Positions 38,460-49,900 of a DNA stretch of 64,000 nt are shown here, piece after piece. Numbering within the stretch: position 1 is the first letter of the stretch; every line of letters begins with the position of its first letter. Below the pieces are notes generated by a model that worked only from the letters and a program-made list of their open reading frames with translations, was not told the origin of the DNA and ran no database searches. The position numbers and the translations under genes are program-made. This DNA comes from Ceratodon purpureus (lineage: Eukaryota; Streptophyta; Bryopsida; Pseudoditrichales; Ditrichaceae), in assembly GCA_014871385.1 (NCBI GenBank), contig CM026426.1, positions 85,019,579-85,083,578 on the forward strand, written 5' to 3'.

Positions 38460-38925
38460 GTGAAACGACGGCCCCCCTACGGCCGTTGGATCTCGGGGAA
38501 TGGAGAATCCAACGGCCGTAACTGGTCCGTCCCGGGACCGGTCGAGGCCGTCCAGGATCGCGGCCGCGACCGCTCCCAAAAGGGTGCGTCGGTGGACCGC
38601 CGCCCCGCATTCGGGACGGCCGACCACGCGAACGGCCGTCCCCAGGGTCGGCCGCGGCCAACCGCGGGGACGGCCGTGCTCCACCCCGCTGTCGGAGGCT
38701 GCAGCGGCGTGGTCAACCACGGCCTTCCACGGGGACGGCCTTGTCCGATCCCGCGGGGACGGCCGCGGCCGACCGCGGGGTCGAAGGGCTGCGACCGCGG
38801 TGTCGGCGGCGGCCGTCCACGCGGGGTCGGCCACGGCCGTCCCCGCGTGGACGGATGTCGTCCGCAGCCGTAGGATCTTCTCGGGGAGAAGGGACGGCCG
38901 GGGGGGAGGGGGGGGGGGGAGGGTC
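38460..38925. repeat. GC-rich GGCCGTC cluster with G-tract
   Basis: Dense GGCCGTC and GACGGCC words, as at 32741, 55170 and 62800. The cluster ends at 38898-38925 with runs of 7 and 12 G broken by A. A long CT-rich stretch follows to 39000. It lies upstream of the leftward coiled-coil gene. Confidence 0.75.
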
Positions 38926-39875
38926 GAAGGAACTCCCCTCCTCTTGTGTTTTCTTTCCTCTTCTCCCCCCCTCTCCTCCCCTATTCTCCCCACTCCTTCT
39001 TGTCTCAAACAATCCCTCTTGGGATTGTTTGGATAGCATATCTCCTACAAATGGGAAATTCAAACATATCCGGGATATTGTGGGGAATGTCCTGAAGATC
39101 CTGTGATCGAGGAGGTGGGGTCGACGTTGGAAATTGGGATCCAATGAACTATGTGATATTTTGGTTCTTTGGAGGTGGATAACCCCCTAGGATCTACAAA
39201 TAATGTGAACACGTTTATGAAGAAGAATATATATCCTATTGAATGGAAAGAACCGTAAACATTTGGGTATACTAAAACAGTTTTTACCGATTCTCATTTA
39301 AAGAAACCAAGTTACTCATGTTTTAGCATACGGTAATGAATTAACATTTTATACTAACGAATCAAAAGAGTAAATGTCAACAACAAGATGATAAGACGAA
39401 CATCCTGAGAGAATGCATTAGAAGTAATTCAACGCATAAATTGATGTACACACTTGGTTTTTCATGCGGTGCAACTTACGTTTAAATGGTTAAGAGATTT
39501 GCATTTATATTTCACCGGTTTACGGTTTCATGAATCTCTTAGAAATATAGATCCAATTTCTTCTCGAATAGTGGTATACAATGAAAATATTTATATAGAT
39601 TCTTTGACTCTAATTTTTAATGGAATGATTTACCCTAGTTTTATTTCTTTAATTTTACATACTCCCGTTCTTTAGTATTATGATAAAATCAAAAATAAAA
39701 ACATAAATAGTTTCTCTCACAAAACAAAAAAAATTATGAGAGAAAATATTATGAGAGAAAATGGAGATAATAATAAATTAAAAAAAACAAAAAAAAACAT
39801 TCAATTCTCTTGGGATTATGGAATTCATGGGAGGAATAAAACTCAAATCATTGTTTTCATAACAAATGGTCCAAA
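38926..39875. other. Spacer left of the 13.5-kb element
   Basis: No gene is supported. A hairpin with 10-base arms AAACAATCCC and GGGATTGTTT and a TCTT loop lies at 39007-39030. An AT-rich segment at about 39640-39870 is imperfectly repeated in the same orientation at about 53390-53600, just beyond the other end of the element. Confidence 0.5.
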
Positions 39876-40494
39876 GGGATATTTAGGTAATTCTGGACAA
39901 AAAAAAGTCCAGAATTCAAAAATGACCAATGCGAACTCAGCGGACCGCCGATGGATGGAGACCACAGATGAAGAGTGTCATTGTACATGAATACCACAGA
40001 ATATGGAATGCAAAACTAGACATCCAGATGTGCATGGGCGGAATTTGCCACTGATGGATATATGAACCCGAAGATTGCGACATATAATGCAGAATAAGAG
40101 TTACAATGAATACTTTAAAGAATATCATGTTGATTCAAGTAATGAAATGTACAATACAGAGTCGGCGACCCGCCGATAATAGAACACGCTAAACTAACTA
40201 GTCCCGTAGCACTTTGAGTCATGAAGTCCTACAACATTAAGTCTACACCCAGCACTATGTACCAAGTTGACGTAAATCCTATCACATTATAACCTACTCG
40301 GAAAACTATTTCCCTGAAAGCATAGCCGTAAGGTCAATGAGTAAATCATATATTTGAAGGCCGCACAAACGGGTCGACCAAGTCGGCGGGCAGCCGATGG
40401 AAGGTGTTCTGTTGGTCAGGAGGAGGGAAGAAGTGCAAGTTGGAGGCGAAAAAGTCCGCCTAACTCAGTCCCAGCAAACTTCAGTCCAGTCCAC

Positions 40495-41110
40495 TCATGC
40501 ACGTCCAAACTTTCTCGCAGCTTCAATTGCCCAGTGCACTTGCCCCGGCCTCCACGCCTGCGCCATATACTCCGGTACAGATCCGAACTTGTGCAAGGGA
40601 TATACCAGAGGAAGGATATCTGTAGCAATGTTAGGTATAACGTCGTCATCGTTCGGAAAATTCAGATGACCCTGAAAAGGCCAAGGAATGTAGCACATAC
40701 AGTTTGGTGTCCTCCTCAATGACCTCGGGTCAACATCCACAAATAGCACCTGATCTAGTTTGCAGACGTTTCTAGACTGTACCTTGGAGCAAACTTGACC
40801 TAACGTCTTATAACTCCAGGGGAAATTCTCCCGGTCGATAAGGTCACTTCTGCTATACACGAAGGACAGCCTCTCCATTACACCGGCCGGCAGAATATGT
40901 GTGAGTAAAGGCTTCAGTTCTCCCAAGGGCATCTTCCACCACAGACCAACATGGAAATGCAAGAAAAGCATGTCGAAAAGCTTCTTCAAACCTGGGCGCT
41001 TCACTACATTCCGATGCGTATCCCATGGCAAAGCCTCTATCCTGGGATCCACATAGCAGAGAAGGCCATTGACGCATAGGACAATACATTTCTTGACATG
41101 ATGAGGTGGA
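40495..41110 (-). CDS. NIF/FCP1-like domain protein 3, degenerate catalytic motif
   Basis: The exon is open from about 41110 (CIVLCVNGLLCYVDPRIEAL) to TGA at 40495. It aligns with the HAD-type NLI-interacting-factor domain: KRPGLKKLFDML, then FVYSRSDLIDRENF, VLFVDVDPRSLRR and PYMAQAW-like end. The phosphatase motif DxDGT is replaced by C-V-N-G-L and the second DD by D-V, so catalysis is unlikely. It is the most degenerate of three neighbouring copies. A GTCGGCGACCCGCCGAC copy lies upstream at 41225, and two further copies lie downstream (40161, 40382). Confidence 0.6.
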
Positions 41111-41451
41111 CCGTGAAGGCATTTGAAATAAAACGAGGAACCCTGAAGAATATGAAATGCAATCAGTGAAGGAAATCAAGGAACAGGACGAAGTATATGA
41201 AAGAAATGGACTACATTCAAAGTCGTCGGCGACCCGCCGACAAAACGATGCATTGAAGAAACCTCAAAGGTAAATGTGCAGCAAATGAAATGCCATGCAT
41301 GCATCTACAAAAAGAAGTACCGAATTGCAGCACTGGAAACAATTGTGTGGTGCAGGGAAGTTCAGAAAGGGAACAGTCTTAGCGTATTACACTAAAGAGT
41401 GCAGAGTATCATATGTGATTTTTAAAACTAGTGGCGCCGCTGATATAGGCT

Positions 41452-42549
41452 CTAATCAGTCGGCTGCCCGCTGTTGATGGAACTACCAGGGGCCTTCGGA
41501 GGACAAGGTAAATTCACAAACCAAGATCCAGGATCACCCGGGACGTCAAACCCGCATGCATGAGAAGGAATAACCTCCCTATACTTCTGGTATTCGCGAG
41601 ATCCTGGAAAAAGACGTGGCTTCCCCACGCTAGAATTCTTCCTACAATACTCCTGGACATCCAATCCAGACTGCTTAAGTCCTGCAAGGAATGGTGTAAC
41701 TACCCTAGTTAAATAGGGATTGGGGGTGGGTTGAGGTTCTTTGCACTCTGCAGAGTCCCAGAAAAAAGAATTAGGATGGACAGCGCTAAATGGATGATTA
41801 AGTACATTCCTATAAGGGCGGTGGTCTACCAGTAGGGTATTCTGGACAGTGGCACCTGATCGAGCCAGTAGCCTAGTGTCGCAGAAAAGTGTATCCTGAC
41901 GCTTCAACAAGTACTCCCATTTCCCATTCGGATTAGTCCTTGTTGAGATATCACACCAGAATCCTGGAAGGCGTCTGTAATTGCTCCTGAGAAAAGGATG
42001 AATGGCTAACAGCTTCTGGAAGTGACGATCGAGATTCTTTTCAGAAATCGTGGACCAAAAGACTACCTCGAAATTCGCCGTGCAGAACTCTAGAAATGAA
42101 AGAAGTCCTGGTCTAGCCCGGATATGAATTTTTGTCTTCTGGTCATCACCGATATACCCGTGGTGCTCCGCGATGAGCAATCCCTTAATGTCAGGGACAA
42201 GGTAGTATCGTTGGAGAGGTACCTCAATATTACGCGCAATAATATCAGTGCTGACACTGACGGAATCATCGCGCGGGGAACCGGTGCGCGGGATCGCGAC
42301 GTTGGTCTCGACGAACGAGGTGGAAGCCATCGCACACCGGCCAGAGCTATGTGCAGCAGACAGCGTCGGCGGCCCGCCGACTGGATAGTCGTACTCGTCC
42401 TCCCCATCACTTTCATTCTCGGCTTCCGCTCCCGGAGACTCTCCTCTGTGAGCATCACCATCAGGAGATGTTGGGTACTCCTCCAAGAGCATACTAAGAA
42501 GGGAAGGTCCCTGGTGCACTTCAATTTCAGCGTCATCCTCCAGTGACTC
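41452..42549 (-). CDS. NIF/FCP1-like domain protein 2, degenerate
   Basis: The exon begins after acceptor TTTTTCAG (42550) with ESLEDDAEIEVHQG, so an upstream exon is expected. An acidic stretch contains VGGPPT, encoded by a GTCGGC palindrome (42365). The NIF-like domain follows: YYLVPDIKGLLIAEHH, ARPGLLSFLEFC, VVFWSTISEKNL, TLLVDHRPYRNVL. The first Asp of DxDGT is kept but the second is Lys, and the later DD is DH. It ends TAG within another palindrome copy (41459), so the C-terminus SGQPTD is palindrome-derived. Confidence 0.65.
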   Translation of the reverse strand, partial: ESLEDDAEIEVHQGPSLLSMLLEEYPTSPDGDAHRGESPGAEAENESDGEDEYDYPVGGPPTLSAAHSSGRCAMASTSFVETNVAIPRTGSPRDDSVSVSTDIIARNIEVPLQRYYLVPDIKGLLIAEHHGYIGDDQKTKIHIRARPGLLSFLEFCTANFEVVFWSTISEKNLDRHFQKLLAIHPFLRSNYRRLPGFWCDISTRTNPNGKWEYLLKRQDTLFCDTRLLARSGATVQNTLLVDHRPYRNVLNHPFSAVHPNSFFWDSAECKEPQPTPNPYLTRVVTPFLAGLKQSGLDVQEYCRKNSSVGKPRLFPGSREYQKYREVIPSHACGFDVPGDPGSWFVNLPCPPKAPGSSINSGQPTD

Positions 42550-42806
42550 CTGAAAAATGAAGGACACATTCCAAGAAAACATGGGTGATCAATCGCATGC
42601 TCACAATTCATACTTGCTCTAGTGTACAAATGGAGACACAATAAGACACCCACGACAGAACACAGAGTCTCAACACTGAGTTCCGTTCTCATATATTTAA
42701 AAGGAGGAAAACTTTATTTACTGAAAAAGTCTAAATACATGAAGATCCCATCGGCGGGCAGCCGACTGAATCATGTGCATGCTCTCTAAAACAGTTTCTA
42801 CATCTA

Positions 42807-43576
42807 CTATGTTCTCTTTCGTTTAGGGCAATCAATGTGTGGAGAGAAGAGACTATAAGCTTCATCCCCCGGAAACAGACGACGCTGACCGAATTCGGAG
42901 TGTTTCTGGCAGTACTCGGGCACGGGGAGTTTGGATTCTTTCAAACTGGTAAGCCAAGGAATCAATTCTCCAAGCAGATAATTCCTCTTATTTTCCGACT
43001 CCTTCGACTCGAAGGTATATGGTGTAGGGTGCACAGCGTTCCAAGGAGTGTTTGCGACATTCTTATAAGGGGAATCATCAACCAAGAGAGTGTTAATTGA
43101 AGACGCCCCCGTCCCCTTCAGCCCGTCATCGAGGTCAAAGAGGGTCTGGAGTCTCTTCAAATAAAACTCCCTACTAGCCTTATGTACGCAAGTCTCGCAG
43201 AAACTCTGGTCGAACTTGTAGCGCACTTCGGCATCTAGACGAGGACAGCGCTGCTGCAACGCTGTCCACAGAATCTGGAACCTCTTTTCCTGAACGCAGC
43301 TCCAGAAGACCACCTCGAAATTGTCCAGGCAGAACTCTAGGAACTTCTCTAAACCCGGTCTAAGTTTAGTATTCCACCTAGTACCCTGCTTCGTCTGGAC
43401 TAATAGCAGGCCGTTAATATCCAGAACCAGAAAGTACTTCAGCACTGGATCGTGTACCTGAGTACCAGCCTGTTCCGGGGCTATGTGAAGTGGATTCAGA
43501 GGTGGAGGTCCCTGCTCCAGAACTGCACTGGGTCTATCTTCGTGAAGTTTTCCATGGACTTCCTTGTCCGCGGACT
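42807..43576 (-). CDS. NIF/FCP1-like domain protein 1
   Basis: The exon begins after acceptor CACTCCAG (43577). The NIF domain is the best kept of the three: YFLVLDINGLLLVQT, RPGLEKFLEFC, VVFWSCVQEKRFQ, TLLVDDSPYKNVA, with the DD motif intact but DxDGT read as D-I-N-G-L. The DINGLL form occurs in a plant branch of NIF proteins from memory, so inactivity is likely but not certain. It ends KRKRT and two TAG codons. A possible AATAAA lies about 95 bases downstream. The family normally acts on phosphorylated nuclear proteins; here it sits inside a transposon. Confidence 0.65.
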
Positions 43577-43808
43577 CTGGAGTGACAGAAAACGAAGCAG
43601 AGGACAAACGTGACGGTTAGGATGACGGTCGGCGGACAGCCGACTTGCAAGCAACATTATTTGAAAAAAGGGAAAGCGAACAACTTGGAATTTACCAAAA
43701 ATTTATTCATATTTGGCAGTACAAACATCTAACACAATCCTAGCGCCCGATCACTATACTAAATTATCAATGCAGGCATTTAAAAGATGGACTGGGCCAC
43801 CGCCTGAT

Positions 43809-45449
43809 TCACTGACCTCCACCTTTGTGCTTCTTCGGCCTAGGCTCCCGTTTGGATGCCCGCACAGGTGACAGAACGTCCTCTGGAGCGTCCACATTCC
43901 TGGGACTCATGAGCAGATCCCCAGATGTGCCCTTCTTGGAGGAAGTCTTCTTCGAAGCAGCCTTCCGTTTGCCCTTCCCAGAGGATTCCTCCCCTTCCTG
44001 AACCCCTGAGGAATCACGGGATAAGTTACCCACAAGAGAGGAATCCTGCGCAGTACCATCGGTCTTACTTCTCTTCATTGATCGTGTCTTGACCAGAGGG
44101 TTCTCATCCGGGCCAATCATCCGAGTTGCGCCCTTCACACCTTGAGTGACGAATGCGATTGACTTCCCTGTCAACTTGGTCTTGGCAGAGGGGTTAGATG
44201 AGGTTTGCTCGTCTGCCGTCGGCTGCCCGCCGACGGCAGCAGGAGGAACATGCCCTTCAATGCTCACTGCAGGCTCCTGGGTTGGCTTCAAGACACGGAG
44301 AACCACTTCATCGTCAGGCCTCGATGCTAGAGGAACCTGCATCTTCTTTGGACGCCCCGCCTGGTCTAAATCACGTTCTGGCTCGGCGGGAGGAGTCTCC
44401 TGCTATTGAAATGTAGGAGAAATAATACCGAAGCTGAGGGAGTCAGTTCCGGTCTCCCGTAGAACTTGCGACAGCGGTGGGTTCACGTAACGAGGATTCG
44501 ATTCTTCCAGTGGTAATACGTCATGTTCTGGTTCATAGTCTAAGTCCTCCGTGTCTCGCTCCTCTACCTCTGCATCTCCAGTTGGAATGAAAGCCTCAGC
44601 TTGGTCCTCCTCGTTTCTTGGCTGTTCCTCAGCATCTCCAGCTTCATCTTCAACGTCTGGGTCGGGTACATCTGGTGGCTCCTCGTCGACATCGTCGTCG
44701 GAGTCCAGATAACTCTGTGAGCGAACCCCCGCAGTCTTCCCCGAACCCATACATCCACCCTTTCCGACCAAATGGGCCTCCTCCGCATTCACACCCAAGT
44801 CGGCAGCCGTGAGAGAGCCAGTCCTGCCTCTAGCAGAGGCGGGGGCAGACGGCCCGGCCCCAGACTGCGTGGTCTGAACTGGAGCTTCGACGGGCATGTT
44901 ATAAACGCCCAGAATGAACGTCATATTCCGAACCCGACAGTGCGCTTCGTATCTCTCTTCCTCGGTACGCACGATCTCAATTACAGTCAAATGGTTTTTC
45001 TGCAGTAGAACAAGACGAAATGGTTAAGGAAATCTTCTACCCAAGAAACACGAAGGATTCAATCAGCGTCGGCTGCCCGCCGACGATCGGTGAGCAAACA
45101 GCAAAGGCACCAGAAGAGACTGCAGTAACTTACCAGAGCGAGGGCCGTGACGTTCCCCCCTCCCCAGCAATTGATCACCAAGCAAGCACACGTTGTCGTT
45201 ATCCTCGCATTCCCTGGCTCCAATAATCTCAAATCTTGGTCCACCTGCCATTTGCTTCTGACATATTTTGGTCACGAAGCCCAGCGACGTGGGAGTGTCA
45301 CGCCAGGTGATGCCCCACTCCGTTATCTTCGAATCAGCGAGGAATGTCACCCTCGGTGTCAAGCCCCGTGCTCGTATTTGTACTTCAGGATCAACAACCT
45401 TGTAACAGAGCCACCGTAACCCATTTGGTTTTGCGGTGGAGTCGACCAT
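43809..45449 (-). pseudogene. Acidic, low-complexity protein upstream of the NIF copies
   Basis: Exon 1 (45449 to about 45135) encodes GLRWLCYKVVDPEVQ and ends at donor GTAAGT. The intron (to about 45000, acceptor TACTGCAG) holds a palindrome at 45068. Exon 2 begins KNHLTVIEIVRTEEERYEAH and becomes acidic (DSDDDVDEEPPDVPD). TAG at 44403-44405 interrupts it, but the frame continues QETPPAEPERDLDQAG to TGA at 43809, ending in basic REPRPKKHKGG. The segment AVGGQPTAD is encoded by a palindrome at 44218. The gene may share exons with NIF protein 1. No known domain; a chromatin or DNA-binding role is only a guess. Confidence 0.45.
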
Positions 45450-45497
45450 CGCCCTGCAAAAGTAGAATCACAAGATTAGACCATGAGATTCTCACTC

Positions 45498-46155
45498 CAT
45501 CGGCGGACAGCCGACGGGGCGGATGGACACGCCCTACCCATCGGCGGACAGCCGACGAGGGGAATAACCCATGTGAGAAAATAGAAAAATGAAGGACTTA
45601 GAAAGGGGTGGCGTCGGCGGTCAGCCGACGGGAGGAACAACCCCATGCGAGAGAACACAAAACATGAAGGGCAAAAGAAGGGGTGGCGTCGGCGGTCAGC
45701 CGACGGGCGGAACAACCCCATGCGAGAGAACACAAAACATGAAGGGCAAAAGAAGGGGTGGCGTCGGCGGTCAGCCGGCGGGAGGAACAACCCCATGCGA
45801 GAGAACACAAAACATGAAGGGCAAAAGAAGGGGTGGCGTCGGCGGTCAGCCGGCGGGAGGAACAACCCCATGCGAGAGAACACAAAACATGAAGGGCAAA
45901 AGAAGGGGTGGCGTCGGCGGACAGCCGACGCCACGGGACAAACCCATGCGAGAAAACAGAAACATGAAGGACAAAAGAAGGAGTGGCGTCGGCGGACAGC
46001 CGACGGGAGGGACAAACCCATGCGAGAAAACAGAAACATGAAGGACAAAAGGAGGAGTGGCGTCGGCGGACAGCCGACGGGAGGGACAAACCCATGCGAG
46101 AGAACAGGAACATGAAGGACTCAAGAAGGGGAGCGTCGGCGGACAGCCGACTTAA
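45498..46155. repeat. 75-bp tandem array between divergent genes
   Basis: Eight units begin GTCGGCGG at 45613, 45688, 45763, 45838, 45913, 45988, 46062 and 46134 (periods 75, 75, 75, 75, 75, 74, 72), preceded by two single copies at 45499 and 45540. Each unit contains one palindrome plus a spacer with CCCATGCGAGAGAACA. The first four have GGTCAGCC in the loop, the later ones GGACAGCC. Because 75 is a multiple of three, frames stay open on both strands, but these are not credible genes. Confidence 0.92.
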
Positions 46156-46997
46156 CAACTTACCCACTCTCGGAGGCTGCCATAACGTTGGCGGATGGCC
46201 TTTCACCGTCGGCGAATGACCTTCGAACAGCAGCCGACGCGCGCAGGTGAAGGAGCCGACGCCCTCAACCCTAGCAGCCGACGCAGAAAAACCTAGCAGC
46301 CGACGCGACCTCTGCGGAGCACTGAGAAGAGGACAAAAGAGAGCTGAAAAAGAGAAGGCTGGAAATGAGGAGGAAATGTCGGGGGTGGCGGGTGTATACC
46401 CTGCAGACCCCCACCTCCCGAGACTGAATCGTCACGCCCGATGGGTCATGACGTATGGCTATGTACATACCATCCATGCATGGATGGTCATCCCTAACAT
46501 CTGTCCCATCACGCCACGTAGGATGATGATGGGACGTCTTTTGACCTTTTTTCAATCCGTCACCAAGTCATGATGGCGTGGGCATGTGATGTGACAGCTG
46601 CTCCAATCGCCACGTTCAAATTCGTAATAATGAACTAACATTGTTGTGTGACGGTGGGGGTATCTCGCCGCCATGATGGGATCTTGATCTGTCCAAGGCG
46701 CGCAAAATTGAATTCGATTCTGGCGCCAATTTGTACTCCTGGGAATTCATAACTAACCCCCCGTCAGATGCGCATACTTCATTCTATTTCTGTCATTGCA
46801 CTTTCGATTCCCTCTGAGAGTGCTCCTGACGCACACGTTTCTTGAGAGGACCGTTATTATTCCCGCATGTGCTTAACTGTCCCGCACCTTCTGTTGCCGT
46901 TTCTGTTGTCTTCGTCTATCGTTTCTGATTGGACGGTTGAGAGGAGTCTCTGATTGGACAGGTTAGGGACAGCATACTGCTTCTCAACTAAGGTCCC
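46156..46997. promoter_or_regulatory. Divergent promoter region
   Basis: No gene is visible. Half motifs AGCCGACGC recur at about 46230-46310. A perfect 18-bp palindrome, CCATCCATGCATGGATGG, lies at 46471-46488. The region separates the leftward and rightward gene sets of the 13.5-kb element. Confidence 0.45.
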
Positions 46998-49900
46998 GTG
47001 CAATTTCTGTCGGCGGACGTGGCCGTCATCGTCGGCGGATGCTATTTCTGTGCACACTCCGAGTCGTACGACTCGCGTCGGCTGCCCGCCGAGTCGTCTT
47101 CGTTGTCGGCGGATACATTTTACTCCGTCGGCGGGGACACTTCCTGTCGACCCTGTCGGCTGTCCGCCGACGAGGTCTTCATCTTTTATCCAATAGAAGT
47201 AGAGCCGATCCAGACGTTTCTAAGGAATGGCCGATCCGGGCGGTGGAAGGTTAAAAAGGGCGTTGTCGTGGCCCTTACTCATTCTGGGCTCTATTATGCA
47301 GGCAGGGCAGTGATCCAACGTGTTGTAGAATTTGATCCTATAGTGGTGGTGGTAAAAGTGATTGACGTTTCAGACAACATGGAAATGAATATACCATTTC
47401 CGGATGAGGGTGTGAAGTCCTTGAGCAACTGCTTAGGACAAATGATATTGTGGGAGGCGGCCGACCTCAGGCCTTTCGGAGAGGTGGAAGACGATGACAT
47501 CAACGCCGTCGGCTGCCCGCCGACGGATGTTGAAGAAGATGTCAAGCCCGTTCAAGAATTCCTGGACCTCGCAGAGCAGATGGAAGTTGCGCTCCTCGAG
47601 GAATCCGGAGGCTCAAAGCGTTGTGTAGCCGCTGGAGTCATTATGGAATGCTCTCCTAAAGGAACGTGGGAGGGGTTCTTGATTCCTCACAACTTCTTTC
47701 TAATAGTGAGAGTGTCGTCCGTCAATCCAGAATTCTCTGAAACACCTGCTTTCTGCGAGTTACCGGATGTGTTAACGATCGGGTGTGCTGTGGGGCGATT
47801 GGTACTTTGGAGTGGATACAAGGTATGTCCACTTGTGAACGGCGCGTTGGCTGGCACATGTCCCGTCGGCTGCCCGCCGACGGAACCTCACTTGGGGAAC
47901 GAAGATGAAGAAATTGATGAAAGCAACTCCGCTCCGTCTGAGCAGGATCTGGGGACTAGGTCTCCAATGAATATCAGCAGTGACGACGATGTGTCTAAAC
48001 AAGGGGAATCCGACGTAGAAACAGATGATCATTGTTGGGGTCCGGATTCCGGGACCTCGGGTACTCCTTCCACTCCAGATGCTTCTTATCCTGACCGCCA
48101 CCTCTGGAGAAATCGGTATGTCGAACTTCTTAATGATGATCTATCAGTCCGTGGTAGAGCAATGATTCAAGTATGTTTACCGGACGAGGCATGTGATGAT
48201 GAAGTCCTAGGGGATACAGAGGTTGGGGTTCTCTTCGTCTCTGAAGACGATCATCTGCAGATGACAACTCTCAGATGGCGTCTGACTCACACTCGGTTAG
48301 AAGGGGGTCACCTTCTCTCTGATATAATTACTTACTGCTCCGAGAATTTAGCAGACGCCGACGCGGACGATGGTCAGGATGGTGTCCCGAAGAATGCCTA
48401 TCGATCGGTGCGGAGGAAAGTTCGCGAAAAAGATGATGTCTCTTCCACTAAGCTTTGTCGAATGGTTGTCCCTGCTGAATGCCGCTTAGTGAGCTCAAAG
48501 CGCTGTTGCAAGGACCGATGTTGCCAGACTTTTAGATGGGAAGATACTGTGAGTATTCGTCGTAAATTTTACGCAACAACATTCGAGGCGAGGCGAGAGA
48601 TGTCCTTCGCTGTGCAAGGGCACTTACATACTGTACCCGGCAAGCGGAAGCTCTATGTTACTCTTGCGAACGTTGACGTATGTGAAGTGGCGTGGTATAT
48701 CATTCACGGAGTATCGAAATCCGCGTACTACAGCTACAAGGCTTCGGCCCGAAGTGGTCGTGTCAATGGGAGTCACGGAAATTCCGGTGTACATCGTCCC
48801 CAGATTCACACAATCCAGGCCCGCACAACGTTGACCACTATCGTTAATGAGAATGCCGACCAAATGCCCAATGAGTTTCGGATGATTGGCAAGAAGAGAG
48901 TGGCCGCGCTCAAAGTACTCCCGTCTGCGATGAACTGGAATCACATGCGCGAAATGGCCAACGCCGTAAGTTCCTCCTCATCTTCTTTCACTTTGGATAG
49001 TTTACTGAATTGTAGTGATTACTATCGTGGGCTGCCCGCCGACTGGATGACGAACTTCCCAACTGATCGACCTCACTCTGTGCTATTCAGGTCAATGAGC
49101 AGTGCAACGCGAAGCTGATTTCGCAGTCCTCCGTTAGTCGCATGAGGAAGGAGTACTTCCGCAACGTTGAGGTCAAGGCAGTAGGAAGTAATTTCTCCAA
49201 GTGCACTGAGTGTGACTTCCTCGTTGAACTCATTGCCAAGTATCCAAGAGGGTCGGACGAGTGGCAGAGCTTGACAGAGGATAGGACCAGGCATTTGAAC
49301 TATCAGCGAGCTTGTCGCAACATTTATTACGGATGGACAACCCAATCTATACAGAGTCCTACTGAGTTCCTATGCATCATACATGATAAGATGGACACAT
49401 CGAAAACAGCGATCCCCCGCATGCAACGTATCACGAAGGCTACGGCAGGGCTTGGTCAAATTCCGATTTCCTGTACTGGAATGCTGACTCACGGTCACGG
49501 AGATGGCGCCTACGCACACTATGCAACTGCCCTGTGGCCAGGAGACCCAAATTTCACAATCTCCTCGTTGTGCAGGGTATTCCGTGCCTTGGAGAGACTA
49601 CCTGTCCGGGAGTCAAAAGCACTCTTCGAGGCACCGCCACAGAATGAATTCTTTGCAGCGCTAATGCATGGATCGTCACGTTGCATCCCCTCAATTCCAC
49701 CTTCTAGAGATGAGCCACTCACTCCACCTCTGCCTGGTAGGCCTGTTGTTCCTTTGCCGAAGAAGTTGTATCTCCAGCTTGACAATTCTGCGAAGGACAA
49801 CAAGAACCGGTTTCTTCTAGCATTCTGCTCGTTGCTGACAGCGAGGCGAATATTCAAGGAAGTTACAGTTGGTTTCCTGATTGTGGGACACACACATGAG

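Noticed and set aside
45476..46206. Frames of 150-200 codons with 25-residue repeats across the 75-bp array on both strands
   Set aside because: A repeat period divisible by three keeps frames open on either strand; no start context, splice signals or non-repeat coding sequence support them.
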